Assembly: GCF_000701705.1 (NCBI RefSeq) | Contig: NZ_JNJP01000001.1 | Span: 62,001-126,000 of the forward strand | Direction of reading: 5' to 3' | DNA length: 64,000 bases | DNA from: Bilophila wadsworthia ATCC 49260 | Lineage (GTDB): Bacteria > Desulfobacterota > Desulfovibrionia > Desulfovibrionales > Desulfovibrionaceae | Shown: in pieces, positions 25,067-33,794 of the stretch | Layout: each line of letters opens with the position of its first letter | Numbering within the stretch: the first letter of the stretch is position 1 | Position numbers and translations under genes: made by a program | Notes under the pieces: generated by a model | The model's input: the letters and a program-made list of their open reading frames with translations, nothing else | The model's database searches: none | Told to the model about the DNA's origin: nothing

Positions 25067-25858
25067 TTATACTGTTGCGACGCAAGCGTCAGGGTTAAAG
25101 GGGATAACGGATTGAAGGAGCCGTTGTGCATATCCGCTGGATGCCCTTGCCAGGTGCTCCTTCTCCAAGGATTCCGCGATGGTCCCCTCATGAAGAAACA
25201 TAATATGATCACATAAGTAGGTGACGGCCTGAACATCATGGGCAATGAACAGGTAGGTCATGTCCCCCTTCAGCTCCAACAGCAGTTCCAGCACTTGCGC
25301 CTGTACGGACACGTCAAGCGAGCTCACGGCCTCGTCGAATACGATGAAACGGGGCTTGGTCGCTATGGCTCGCGCGATGCACACCCGCTGGAGCTGCCCA
25401 CCGCTCAACTCGTGGGGATAACGGTTCCGCAGCGCCTTCGGGAGCCCGACCCGCTCAAGCAGTTCCGGGATTGCGCATGACGCGTCCAGCCGCAAGATAT
25501 CCAACGGCTCTCTGATGAGTTCCTCCACCGTGAATCTCGGGTTGGCGGAGGATGTATAGTCCTGGAACACAACGCTCATTTGCCCAGGATGTTCCTTGCT
25601 CCATACCTGAACAGAGCGGCCTTCCAAGAATACCTGCCCACTGTCCGGCTGTTCCAAGCCAAGGATCAGCCTTCCGAGCGTGCTTTTCCCCCCGCCGCTT
25701 TCGCCGATGAGCCCTACGGAAGAGCCTTCGGACAGTGTGAGGTTCACGTCTCTGAGGACCGGCTGCCGTTTTTTCCTCCAAAAGCCTCCCGATACCGGAT
25801 AGCTTTTGGAGACATTGCGGACCTCAAGCAACGGCGTTTCCCGATGTGCTACCGACAT
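25067..25858 (-). CDS. nikE: Nickel ABC transporter ATP-binding protein NikE
   Basis: 263 residues, ABC ATPase of the oligopeptide/nickel family: Walker A G-E-S-G-G-G-K-S-T, signature L-S-G-G-Q-L-Q-R, Walker B R-F-I-V-F-D-E-A (the usual D-E-P is D-E-A here) and H-D in I-A-H-D-V-Q. Shorter than OppF (about 330), matching NikE (about 265). With NikD it powers NikBC. Its start overlaps the nikD end by 10 bp. The nickel assignment rests on the NikA-like binding protein of the operon. Confidence 0.85.
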   Translation of the reverse strand: MSVAHRETPLLEVRNVSKSYPVSGGFWRKKRQPVLRDVNLTLSEGSSVGLIGESGGGKSTLGRLILGLEQPDSGQVFLEGRSVQVWSKEHPGQMSVVFQDYTSSANPRFTVEELIREPLDILRLDASCAIPELLERVGLPKALRNRYPHELSGGQLQRVCIARAIATKPRFIVFDEAVSSLDVSVQAQVLELLLELKGDMTYLFIAHDVQAVTYLCDHIMFLHEGTIAESLEKEHLARASSGYAQRLLQSVIPFNPDACVATV

Positions 25859-26655
25859 TGCATCACCCTCTCGAAGGCTTTGGACAACGTGGCTCTCGTG
25901 TCCACGAGATAACGCGTATAGGGATGCCGTGGAGCGGAGAAAAGCTCCGCTCCGCCGTATTCGACGCCGACGCCGTCCTTCATGACCAAGACTTCCTGCG
26001 CGAGCTGGCGGACGACGCCAAGATCATGGGAAACCAAAATCAGGCTGCTCCCGAACCGTTCCCGGATCCAATGGAATTGTGCCACAACCTCCCGCTGGTT
26101 CATGGAGTCCAGCGCCGTTGTGGGCTCATCGGCAATGATGATATCGGGGCGTTGAAGCAACGCCACCGCGATCATACACCGCTGCAACATGCCTCCGGAA
26201 AGCTGGTACGGATATTTCTTGAGCACATCCAACGGATTGTGGATGTGCATCATCTCCAGAGCCTCAACGATGCGTCCCCTGCTCTCCTTTTCCGAAAAAG
26301 CCGATGTCGTCACCCGGAGTGTTTCAAGAAGCTGCGCCCCCATGGAGTAAAGAGGATCGAACGCCGTCATCGGTTGCTGGACTATCATGGCGATTCGCTT
26401 GCCGCGGATGCCGCGCACGGTTTCCCGACCTGCCTGCAAGAGGTCGATGCCGCCGAAACGGACACTGCCGGAAACCCGCAAGGAAGGAGGCGCCAGTCCC
26501 AACAGCGCCAGGCACGTCAGCGATTTGCCGCTGCCGCTTTCCCCAACGACGCCAAAGCATGTTCCCGGTTCAAGGCAAAAATGCACATCCCGTACGATCA
26601 GCGCCCCAGTAAGGGAGTCTCGGACAGTCAAATCCCGCACTTCAAGTAAGCTCAT
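25849..26655 (-). CDS. nikD: Nickel ABC transporter ATP-binding protein NikD
   Basis: 268 residues, ABC ATPase: Walker A G-E-S-G-S-G-K-S-L, signature L-S-G-G-M-L-Q-R, Walker B D-I-I-I-A-D-E-P-T, and S-H-D. The length matches NikD (about 255) rather than OppD (about 330), as it lacks the C-terminal Cys cluster of OppD. The ATG overlaps the nikC stop (ATGA), so expression is coupled. A partner of NikE. Confidence 0.85.
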   Translation of the reverse strand: MSLLEVRDLTVRDSLTGALIVRDVHFCLEPGTCFGVVGESGSGKSLTCLALLGLAPPSLRVSGSVRFGGIDLLQAGRETVRGIRGKRIAMIVQQPMTAFDPLYSMGAQLLETLRVTTSAFSEKESRGRIVEALEMMHIHNPLDVLKKYPYQLSGGMLQRCMIAVALLQRPDIIIADEPTTALDSMNQREVVAQFHWIRERFGSSLILVSHDLGVVRQLAQEVLVMKDGVGVEYGGAELFSAPRHPYTRYLVDTRATLSKAFERVMQCR

Positions 26656-27491
26656 GAACGTTCCCTGCCCGCGTGTTTGGGATCAAAGGCGTCACGCAGG
26701 CTGTCGCCTAAAAAATTGAATGCCGCCACAACCAACAGAATGGCCATGCCAGCCGGGATCATCTGCAACGGATACAGGGTCATGACCTCCTTCGCCTCAT
26801 TGAGCATCATGCCCCACTCCGGGGTGGGGGGCTGCACGCCCAACCCGAGGAAAGACAATGCTGAAATCATCAGGATCACGCTTCCCGTATCCAGCGTCGT
26901 CAGGACAAAGAGTTCGCCGGCTGTGCCGGGCAACAGATGCCGCATCATGATCCTGATGGATGATCCGCCAGCGACCTTGGCAAACCGGATATAGTCCTTG
27001 TCCGAATACTGCCGGACGATGGAACGGACCATACGCGCATACCACGGCCACTTGGCCACCACGTTGGCGATGACCACGTTTTCCAGGCCCGGGCCCGTCA
27101 TGCCCACAATAGCGAGAATCATGACCTCGCTGGGGAAGGACATCATGACGTCGCATATGCGCATAAGCACATCGTCGATACGGTTGCGGAAAAAACCGGA
27201 AACAAGGCCGACGCACGCCCCCAACGCGGAAGTTATGGCCATAGTGAGCAAGGACAGAAACACCGTCGCGCGTATGCCGTAGACAAGACGCGAAAGGACG
27301 TCGCGCCCAAGCTGATCCGTCCCAAAGGGATGATGCCAGCTCCACGGCGCGAACTTGTCCCCGACGTCGATAAGCGTCGGATCGGACAAGGGAAGTATGG
27401 GAGCGAGGAGGCCCAATACAAGAACACCCCCCAAGAACCCCATGCAGGCCAGCGCCAGCCTGTCTCTTTGCAGACGAATCCACGGGGACAT
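26652..27491 (-). CDS. nikC: Nickel ABC transporter permease NikC
   Basis: 279 residues with an N-terminal helix (about 12-35) and five further membrane helices of the binding-protein-dependent permease fold. The EAA loop is seen as K-V-A-G-G-S-S-I-R-I-M-M-R-H-L-L-P (about 190-206). P-F-G-T-D-Q-L-G-R-D-V-L-S-R is the DppC/NikC N-terminal signature. It forms the inner-membrane channel with NikB, whose gene ends 1 bp before. Confidence 0.87.
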   Translation of the reverse strand: MSPWIRLQRDRLALACMGFLGGVLVLGLLAPILPLSDPTLIDVGDKFAPWSWHHPFGTDQLGRDVLSRLVYGIRATVFLSLLTMAITSALGACVGLVSGFFRNRIDDVLMRICDVMMSFPSEVMILAIVGMTGPGLENVVIANVVAKWPWYARMVRSIVRQYSDKDYIRFAKVAGGSSIRIMMRHLLPGTAGELFVLTTLDTGSVILMISALSFLGLGVQPPTPEWGMMLNEAKEVMTLYPLQMIPAGMAILLVVAAFNFLGDSLRDAFDPKHAGRERS

Positions 27492-27492
27492 G

Positions 27493-28422
27493 CTAGAATT
27501 CCTTCCTCAACCGGGGATCGACGGCAGCGCTCAGGATATCCACCAATACGTTACCGACTACAAAAAGAACCGCCATGATCAGCACATAGGCCTGGATGAC
27601 GGGAAAATCACGGTTGAAGATCGCCGCCACGCAAAGCCTTCCGATGCCGGGCCATGCGAAAATGCTTTCCACGACAAAGGTTCCGGCTATAAGCTTGGGC
27701 AGCGACATACCCAGTGCGGTCAGCGAAGCCTGAAGCGAATTCTTAAACATATGGCGGGTGATCGAGCGCTCGGGCAAACCGCGTACCCGTGCGTAGAGAA
27801 TGTAGTTTTCCTGCTTATTCTGAATCATGTTGGCGCGGATAAGCCGCGTATAGGTGGCGATATATGCAAGGGACAACGTGACCGCAGGTAAAAGGACGGA
27901 GCTGGGACCGTCCATCCCGCTCGTCGGAACGAGATCAAGTTTGACGGCAAACAGCCACATGAGGAGAAGCCCGGCCCAGAAACTGGGCATGGCCGTACCA
28001 AGAAAGACACCGCCACGGATGAGCCGGTCGAGAAAGGTTCCTTCATACAACGCACAGACGATCCCGGCGGAGAGACTGCACACAAGCGTCAGGCACAGAG
28101 CCGCTCCGGCAAGAACGAGGGTCGCGGGCAGCGCCTTTTGGATTTCACCAAGTACGGGTTTGTCGTCCACATAACGATTGCCGAAATCCCCATGCAAGGA
28201 GTTGTTCAGCCAAGCCACATAACGCGTCAAAAAAGGTTTATCCAGGCCGAACTTTGCACGGGTTTCCGCGAGCACCTCTTCCGTGGGAGTGACTTCATTG
28301 ACACGCACGGCCACTTCCGCAGGGTCGCTGGGGCTCAGATTGATCAGCACGAAAGACAGAAACGAAATCCCAATAAGGATGGGGATGAGGTTGAGCAGGC
28401 GACGAAAAAGATAACTCCCCAT
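27493..28422 (-). CDS. nikB: Nickel ABC transporter permease NikB
   Basis: 309 residues from ATG 28422, chosen because AAGGAG lies 8 bases upstream; an in-frame ATG at 28443 has no RBS. Six membrane helices, the DppB/NikB N-terminus (R-R-L-L-N-L-I-P-I-L-I-G-I) and the EAA loop R-S-I-T-R-H-M-F-K-N-S-L are seen. It pairs with NikC. A 26-bp palindrome separates it from nikA. Confidence 0.87.
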   Translation of the reverse strand: MGSYLFRRLLNLIPILIGISFLSFVLINLSPSDPAEVAVRVNEVTPTEEVLAETRAKFGLDKPFLTRYVAWLNNSLHGDFGNRYVDDKPVLGEIQKALPATLVLAGAALCLTLVCSLSAGIVCALYEGTFLDRLIRGGVFLGTAMPSFWAGLLLMWLFAVKLDLVPTSGMDGPSSVLLPAVTLSLAYIATYTRLIRANMIQNKQENYILYARVRGLPERSITRHMFKNSLQASLTALGMSLPKLIAGTFVVESIFAWPGIGRLCVAAIFNRDFPVIQAYVLIMAVLFVVGNVLVDILSAAVDPRLRKEF

Positions 28423-28447
28423 ACGAAACTCCTTAAGCATCACAAGC

Positions 28448-28473
28448 GGCCCGGGAGACGCGTCTCCCGGGCC
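28448..28473. repeat. Perfect 26-bp palindrome between nikA and nikB
   Basis: Both halves (28448-28460 and 28461-28473) are exactly complementary, GC-rich (CCCGGG in each arm). No U-run follows on the minus strand. A processing or stabilising hairpin that keeps nikA mRNA more abundant than nikBCDE is the simplest reading; dctP-dctQ and the Opp-type operon have comparable structures after their binding-protein genes. Confidence 0.7.
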
Positions 28474-28479
28474 AGTCTG

Positions 28480-30060
28480 CTAGAACGACATCCTTTCAAA
28501 GGGGATTTCGTACTGGGAGGTACAGAACGTAACCCCCTTGAGAGCCGGGACATGCACGGCCTTGGTACGCGAATAGCTCAGAGGCACGTACACGCCCTGT
28601 TCATGGATATACGCCAGCAATTCCTTGTACGTATTCTTACGGGTATCCTCATTCGGCTCGATCATGAGCGCGGTGATTGTCTTGTCCAGCCATTCCTTAC
28701 GCTCCAACCCGACCTGCGCCTGATAATCCCCGTGGGCGGGAATGCGCCAAGAAGACAGATACGACTGCGGATCATACGGTGTACCCCACGACAGGGAGTA
28801 TTGCAGGTCGAATTCGCCGGTGCGCTGCCGATCCAGAAACGCCTGCTTTTCCTCGCCCACGATCTTGAGTTCCACGCCGATCTTCTTGAGATCGTTCTGC
28901 ATGTATTCGCTGATGGTCCGTTCCTGCGAATTGTTGGAATTATAGTAGATAGTGACGGCGCACTTCTTGCCGTCCTTGTAACGGTACCCGTCCTTGCCCA
29001 TGCTCCAGCCAGCCTTCTCCATCAATTCATTGGCTTTCACAACGTCGTAGGAGCGTACCGGAAGATCAACGTCGCAATAAGGAACGGTCTTGGCCATCAA
29101 CGTGTCGGCTATCGTTTCCGAACCGTTAAGTATACCGTCGGCAATGGCCTTCTTGTCTATGGCGTGCTGGAACGCCTTGCGCACGTTGATGTCCCTGGTA
29201 ATCGGCTGATGCGCGTTCAGAAGAATGGCCCGGGAGGCGACGGGGTCGCTGATCTCCGTCTTGTACGTGCCTTCCTTTTGCAACGCGGCAAACGCGTCGA
29301 GATTCAGCATGTCACCGTCGGAACCGAAAATAAGATCGATTTCCCCCTTCTGGAGTGCGAGCAGAATAGTCTGATGGTCCGGCATAACCTTCCAGCGTAC
29401 GCTCTCCAAAGCTGGCTTAGGCCCCCAATAGCGTTCATTTCGCGTGAACACGGCATACTGCTTGTCCTTGTGCTCGGTCAGAACCCACGGCCCCGTGCCG
29501 ACATAGCCGGACACGCCGTTCTTGGTTTCGCCATCAATGAAACATTTCGGAGAGATGAAACGGAAAGGCCGGGTCAGCCCCAGCTCTACCAGCGTAGGGT
29601 AGTAGGGATGCTTGAGCACCAGCTTGTAGGTATATTCGTCAACGGCCTCATTGCGGTCGATTTCGTTGACCATGTCCAGCCACGCGTGCCGGGGAAGGTT
29701 GCTCACTATGGCGTCCATATTCGCTTTGACGGCCTCGGCGTTGAAAGGCGTTCCATCCGTGAAGGCAACATCTTTCCGGAGATGGAAGGTGTATTCCTTC
29801 CCATCCGGGGAGATTTCCCAGCTTTCCGCGAGCCAGGGTTTGACGCCCTCCTTCGTATTGACGACCAGCGGTTCGAACACCATGTTTTGCGCCGCCATCT
29901 CACCGGAATACAGATGAGGGTTGATGTTTCGAATATCCTTTGTGCTCGCGTACGCCAGTTCCGTACGAGGCGCTTCGGCTTTGGAGGGCGGCTCCTCCCG
30001 CGAGCACCCCGCAAGCCCCAAGAGTGCGATAACCACGACAAACAGTTTTCCCATGAACAT
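28480..30060 (-). CDS. nikA: Nickel ABC transporter binding lipoprotein NikA
   Basis: 526 residues from ATG 30060 behind GAGAGGA. A lipoprotein signal L-L-G-L-A-G-C puts the lipidated Cys at residue 19. The mature protein follows NikA closely rather than DppA: N-P-H-L-Y-S at the start, M-V-F-E-P-L-V, R-H-A-W-L-D-M-V-N-E-I, P-R-P-F-R-F-I-S-P, G-T-G-P-W-V-L and W-G-T-P-Y-D-P-Q-S-Y-L-S-S-W-R, close to the W-G-A-P-Y-D-P-H-A-F of E. coli NikA. It captures chelated Ni(II) in the periplasm. It is first in the operon. A candidate operator of the 27-bp family lies about 115-145 bp upstream. Confidence 0.9.
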   Translation of the reverse strand: MFMGKLFVVVIALLGLAGCSREEPPSKAEAPRTELAYASTKDIRNINPHLYSGEMAAQNMVFEPLVVNTKEGVKPWLAESWEISPDGKEYTFHLRKDVAFTDGTPFNAEAVKANMDAIVSNLPRHAWLDMVNEIDRNEAVDEYTYKLVLKHPYYPTLVELGLTRPFRFISPKCFIDGETKNGVSGYVGTGPWVLTEHKDKQYAVFTRNERYWGPKPALESVRWKVMPDHQTILLALQKGEIDLIFGSDGDMLNLDAFAALQKEGTYKTEISDPVASRAILLNAHQPITRDINVRKAFQHAIDKKAIADGILNGSETIADTLMAKTVPYCDVDLPVRSYDVVKANELMEKAGWSMGKDGYRYKDGKKCAVTIYYNSNNSQERTISEYMQNDLKKIGVELKIVGEEKQAFLDRQRTGEFDLQYSLSWGTPYDPQSYLSSWRIPAHGDYQAQVGLERKEWLDKTITALMIEPNEDTRKNTYKELLAYIHEQGVYVPLSYSRTKAVHVPALKGVTFCTSQYEIPFERMSF

Positions 30061-30479
30061 GATTCCTCTCCGTTTACAACGTGAGCTATAAAGCTTTTTT
30101 GCTTCACCTGTTCCGCAATGAATGGCACTTCGAGGGCCAATATTGTCCAGCCAAGAAACGCTGCGTTGCCTCTTGGTAGTATTTTTTTTTATTTCGTAAC
30201 ACTGTTGGGGAGTGTACGGCAATGATTACCAAAGATATGGGATAGGGAGTTGGGGCGGCTTCAACCAGTAAGTCCCACCCTACCGAAAATGAAACCAACC
30301 CCAAAGGGTAATGTGCCCTAACCCAACAATAGGATATGCCGCTCTTTTTCCGTATCAGTAATACAGCCCAGCAAATTGCAATCAGTATATTTTGATGAAT
30401 GGCGCTCCCGGCCCAAATGAGATCCCAGCCAAAGGACCAAGGTCCCCAATCAATCCAAAAGAGAAAAAGATACGTTATC
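30061..30479. other. Intergenic region between the methyltransferase genes and nikA
   Basis: 419 bp without a supported gene, AT-rich, with a T9 run at 30182-30190 within the 27-bp motif. It should hold the nikA promoter and the end of the FecBCD-methyltransferase transcript. GGG/CCC short stems occur near 30295-30320 but no clear terminator is seen. Confidence 0.5.
30176..30202. promoter_or_regulatory. 27-bp repeated motif, site 2 (GTAGTAT-N13-GTAACAC)
   Basis: Half-sites at 30176-30182 and 30196-30202 with 13 bp between, T-rich spacer. It lies upstream of nikA. The right half is identical to site 1 and equals the GTAACAC half of the reported Desulfovibrio NikR operator (GTGTTAC-N13/14-GTAACAC), so nickel control of nikA is likely. 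Confidence 0.5.
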
Positions 30480-31226
30480 TCACTGCTGTTCTTCTTTTTG
30501 GGCTGATACCATGAAGCGCTTGATAATGGATACGGGCTGTCCCGTGCCGTCTACGAAATGTTTTCGTTCCACGTCAACCGTCACATTGCGTGCCCCCAGT
30601 TTGAGGAGCGTTTCCACATCCCACTGCGGACGGTCGACTCTGCTCAAAGGCAGGTTCGCGGCAATGGCATGGATCGGGGCGGGATCGACCCCGAGCATGA
30701 AGTCCGGATTGTGGCCATCCGTATAGTCAGGCTGTTTCAACTCCTCCGCATAGGGTTCGCTGTAGAGGTGGCGGTAATGATTGCCGTCAAAATTGACGAG
30801 GCGCCCTCCCGGTCTGAGTACGCGCAGCCATTCCGCATAGGCTGATTCCGGGTGTTCGAGGTTCCACATCAGATTGCGGGACACGATCAGATCGAACGTT
30901 TCATCCGGAAACGGAAGGTCCTGCGCGTCGCCTTGCCGCACAACAATAGAGACGTCAGCTTCGGCGGCATTCCGAGAGGCGCGCTCCAGCATCCCTTCCG
31001 TATAGTCGAAGGCGACCACGGAATGCCCCAGCCGGGCCAGCAGGATGGAAAAGAATCCTGGCCCGCATCCTATGTCCAAAATGTCTAATTTGCCGGACGC
31101 AAGTACAAACGGACGCAGACGCTCCAGCCAGACTTTTTCCGCATGTTGAAGATCATACGCAGTCTTCAGGGAGTACCCTTCCGCCCGCGTATTCCAGTAA
31201 CGCCGTATCGCTTCCAATTCCGTCAT
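30480..31226 (-). CDS. SAM-dependent methyltransferase, class I (paralogue A)
   Basis: 248 residues. Motif I is L-D-I-G-C-G-P-G-F-F-S (about 46-56), motif II V-V-A-F-D-Y-T, motif III Q-G-D-A-Q-D-L-P-F, then S-R-N-L-M-W-N-L-E-H-P and V-L-R-P-G-G-R-L. It is of the Methyltransf_11 / UbiE-like type with no extra domain. The paralogue upstream shares S-R-N-L-x-W-N-L-E-H-P and A-E-W-L-R-V-L-R-P-G-G. The substrate is unknown. It sits last in an operon with a FecBCD-like ABC importer, 7 bp after paralogue B, which points to a role with the imported compound (a metallophore or metal-ligand complex); that is inference. Confidence 0.85.
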   Translation of the reverse strand: MTELEAIRRYWNTRAEGYSLKTAYDLQHAEKVWLERLRPFVLASGKLDILDIGCGPGFFSILLARLGHSVVAFDYTEGMLERASRNAAEADVSIVVRQGDAQDLPFPDETFDLIVSRNLMWNLEHPESAYAEWLRVLRPGGRLVNFDGNHYRHLYSEPYAEELKQPDYTDGHNPDFMLGVDPAPIHAIAANLPLSRVDRPQWDVETLLKLGARNVTVDVERKHFVDGTGQPVSIIKRFMVSAQKEEQQ

Positions 31227-31233
31227 GGCCTTC

Positions 31234-31995
31234 TCACTGCTTGATGCCCCGTACGAGGAACATCGGGATATGGGTGTACCGAATCCGGTAGTAATCGTTC
31301 ATGATGTCTGGAGGCAGAGCCGCCCTGACAAGCACGCCGCGGCAACCGAGCCGTTCCAGGCAGGCCTTGTCCCACCCGGGGCGCTGTTCACGGCTGAGCG
31401 GCAGCTGCGGGATCAGCTCGTCCATGATCGGGTCTCCGTGTTCATCCTCCACGGCATACCCCATAGCACGCAGCGTTTGGGCATCTTCCGCATACAGCCG
31501 GGCAAGCTCCGGGTCGAACAGATGAGCGTGCCAGTTCGCATCGAAATTCAGGAGGACGCCACCGGGCCTGAGGACGCGCAGCCACTCCGCATACGCCCTG
31601 TCCGGGTGTTCCAGATTCCATGTAAGGTTGCGGCTCAAGACGACATCAAACGTATCATCCTCAAATGTCAGGTTTTGGGCATCCATCTGGGAAAAGTAGG
31701 CGCTTGCTTCCGGGGAATGGTTTTCGACGTTCTCCCGGGCACACTCGATCATGGCTTCGCTGTAGTCCACCCCCGTAATCTCATGTCCCCGGCGAGCCAT
31801 CAGGATGGAGAAAAAGCCGGGCCCGCAACCCGCATCGAGGATACGCAGAGGGTGCTTCCACGGAAGCTGCTCCGCGATCAGTTCATCCCATACCTTGGCC
31901 TGAATAGTACCAAGTTCATCCGCATTGACGGCGGAATAGGCCGCTACCCTGCCCGACCAGTAGGCCCGGATCGTTTCCAGGCGGCACCTATTCAC
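31234..31995 (-). CDS. SAM-dependent methyltransferase, class I (paralogue B)
   Basis: 253 residues from a GTG start at 31995 that overlaps the stop of the ATPase gene (GTGA), so it is translationally coupled to the transporter. Motif I is L-D-A-G-C-G-P-G-F-F-S, motif II I-T-G-V-D-Y-S, then Q-M-D-A-Q-N-L-T-F, S-R-N-L-T-W-N-L-E-H-P and L-R-P-G-G-V-L-L-N-F-D. Length and motifs match paralogue A; the C-terminal thirds differ more. Two such enzymes tied to one importer suggest successive methylations, or two substrates. Substrate unknown. Confidence 0.86.
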   Translation of the reverse strand: MNRCRLETIRAYWSGRVAAYSAVNADELGTIQAKVWDELIAEQLPWKHPLRILDAGCGPGFFSILMARRGHEITGVDYSEAMIECARENVENHSPEASAYFSQMDAQNLTFEDDTFDVVLSRNLTWNLEHPDRAYAEWLRVLRPGGVLLNFDANWHAHLFDPELARLYAEDAQTLRAMGYAVEDEHGDPIMDELIPQLPLSREQRPGWDKACLERLGCRGVLVRAALPPDIMNDYYRIRYTHIPMFLVRGIKQ

Positions 31996-32750
31996 AACGG
32001 CCTCACGGGAATGACATTCAAAAAACCGGGGCGCGTCCGCTCGACGCTCGCCTCCACGTCGTAGACGTCGCCAAGCAAGTGCGGGTGCAGCACCCGTTCG
32101 GCCGTATCAAAGGCCTTGATCCGCCCCTCGTGAAGCATGAGCAAGCGGCTGCTGTATCGCGACGCCAACATGAGATCATGCACGACAAAAAGTGTAATCG
32201 CCCCGTTTTCCCGCGTGTATTTCCGGGCCAAATCCATGACGACGAGCTGGTGGCGCAGATCGAGCGCACTCGTGGGTTCGTCCAGCAGCAAGACCTTGGG
32301 CCGCGACACGAACGCCTGCGCCATGAACACAAGCTGCTTTTGCCCGCCGCTCAGGCTGCACACCGGCTTCCGGCTCAGACTGTCAAGCCCAAGTTCCGCC
32401 AGCGTGTCCGCCACTTTTTCGATTTGCTCGTCGGTCACTTTCCATCTGAGATCCTTGACCAGGCCGAGGAGAACCATTTCAAAGGCCGTCAAGCGGCTGG
32501 TAACGGATTCGAGCTGTGGAACATACGCAATGTCCCGATCCGAAAAAAGGTTGCCTTTATCGTCGTACAAGGCCACGTCACCGGAACGTTTGATCAGCCG
32601 CGCGATGGCCTTGATCAGTGTGGTCTTACCCACGCCGTTTCGGCCAACCACCGCCACCATTTCTCCGCCATGCAGCGTTGCGGATACATCATTGATGACG
32701 TGGTTTCCCGAAAAATGTACGGACAGGTTCTGAATAGATAAAGTCAGCAT
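31992..32750 (-). CDS. FecE-type ABC transporter ATP-binding protein
   Basis: 252 residues. Walker A G-R-N-G-V-G-K-T-T, signature L-S-G-G-Q-K-Q-L, Walker B V-L-L-L-D-E-P-T-S-A-L-D and switch V-V-H-D. The iron-chelate/cobalamin/haem importer subfamily (FecE, BtuD) is recognised from G-G-E-M-V-A-V-V-G and D-L-R-H-Q. It drives uptake through the permease encoded 1 bp upstream. Its stop overlaps the GTG of methyltransferase B. Confidence 0.88.
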   Translation of the reverse strand: MLTLSIQNLSVHFSGNHVINDVSATLHGGEMVAVVGRNGVGKTTLIKAIARLIKRSGDVALYDDKGNLFSDRDIAYVPQLESVTSRLTAFEMVLLGLVKDLRWKVTDEQIEKVADTLAELGLDSLSRKPVCSLSGGQKQLVFMAQAFVSRPKVLLLDEPTSALDLRHQLVVMDLARKYTRENGAITLFVVHDLMLASRYSSRLLMLHEGRIKAFDTAERVLHPHLLGDVYDVEASVERTRPGFLNVIPVRPL

Positions 32751-32751
32751 G

Positions 32752-33783
32752 TCACCTCCCGTTTTTCATGAGCAAAACGAACAAAAACGGAACGCCTACA
32801 ATGGACGTGATAATGCCCACCGGGAGCATGGAGCCGCCAGAAAGCAGCTTTGAAACAATCGAGGACGCAAGCAGCATAAGGCCGCCAAGGATCGTCGCGC
32901 TGGGAAGCAGATACCGCTGATCCTCACCTAACATGAGCTTCGCACAATGCGGAGCGACAAGCCCGACAAAGGCCACCGTACCGATAAAACCAACGGCACC
33001 GGCAATGAGAAATGAACAGATCAGAAAGACATGCAGGCGTAACCTCTCCACATTGATCCCCAGGCTCCGCGCCCGCTCCTCACCCGTCGTCAGTACGGTG
33101 AGACGCCAAGACCAGCCGGACAGGAGCGCCGCACCCATTACCAATAAACAACCACTTACGACGACGCTCATCCACGACGAACGTTGCAGGTTCCCGAAGG
33201 TCCACCCGGAAATGATCTGCGCGATCTCCGGGGAGGCACGGTATTGCAGGTACTGCTGCAACGCCTGAAAGAAGAAATTCATGATGATCCCCGAAAGGAT
33301 CAGCGTACTCGTGGACATCCCCTTCAGGCGCCCCAAATAGAAAATGAGGAGGGAGACGGCAAGCGCGAATACGAGTGCGAGCAGTGCCGTCCCGATCCAG
33401 AGGTACCCCGCCACGGAAAGCCCCAACGTAATGGCTATGGCCGCTCCAAAACTGGCGCTTGCCGTAATGCCGAGAGTATAGGGGCTCGCCAGAGCGTTGT
33501 TGGTAATGGTCTGGATTTGCAGACCGGCAAGGCTGAGCGAGCCTCCCACAAAAACACAGGTCAGCGTCATGGGCAAGCGGATGGACCACAAGATGGCCGT
33601 ATTCGCCGTATCACCGTCCGGCCCGCCAAGCAGGGCATCGACGACTTCACCGGGACCGATGCCGGAAGACCCCATGCCGAGATCAACGACGATGAGGCCT
33701 AGCGTCAGGATGGCGAGCACCATACCAGTCAACAGACGCCTTCCGTTCAGCTGCCTGTACATATGTGCATTGCCGGAAGGCAT
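32752..33783 (-). CDS. FecCD-family ABC transporter permease
   Basis: 343 residues from ATG 33783, chosen because AAGG-GTGAAGG lies just upstream (ATG 33810 has no good RBS). Nine to ten membrane helices. FecCD hallmarks are R-L-P-M-T-L-T (R-L-P-R in most members), G-x-x-L-x-x-A-G-x-x-x-Q (here G-G-S-L-S-L-A-G-L-Q-I-Q), N-A-L-A-S-P-Y-T-L-G-I and, near the C-terminus, A-F-V-G-L-V-A-P-H. It imports iron chelates, haem, cobalamin or, in some delta-proteobacteria, other metal chelates. Confidence 0.9.
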   Translation of the reverse strand: MPSGNAHMYRQLNGRRLLTGMVLAILTLGLIVVDLGMGSSGIGPGEVVDALLGGPDGDTANTAILWSIRLPMTLTCVFVGGSLSLAGLQIQTITNNALASPYTLGITASASFGAAIAITLGLSVAGYLWIGTALLALVFALAVSLLIFYLGRLKGMSTSTLILSGIIMNFFFQALQQYLQYRASPEIAQIISGWTFGNLQRSSWMSVVVSGCLLVMGAALLSGWSWRLTVLTTGEERARSLGINVERLRLHVFLICSFLIAGAVGFIGTVAFVGLVAPHCAKLMLGEDQRYLLPSATILGGLMLLASSIVSKLLSGGSMLPVGIITSIVGVPFLFVLLMKNGR

Positions 33784-33794
33784 ACCTTCACCCT

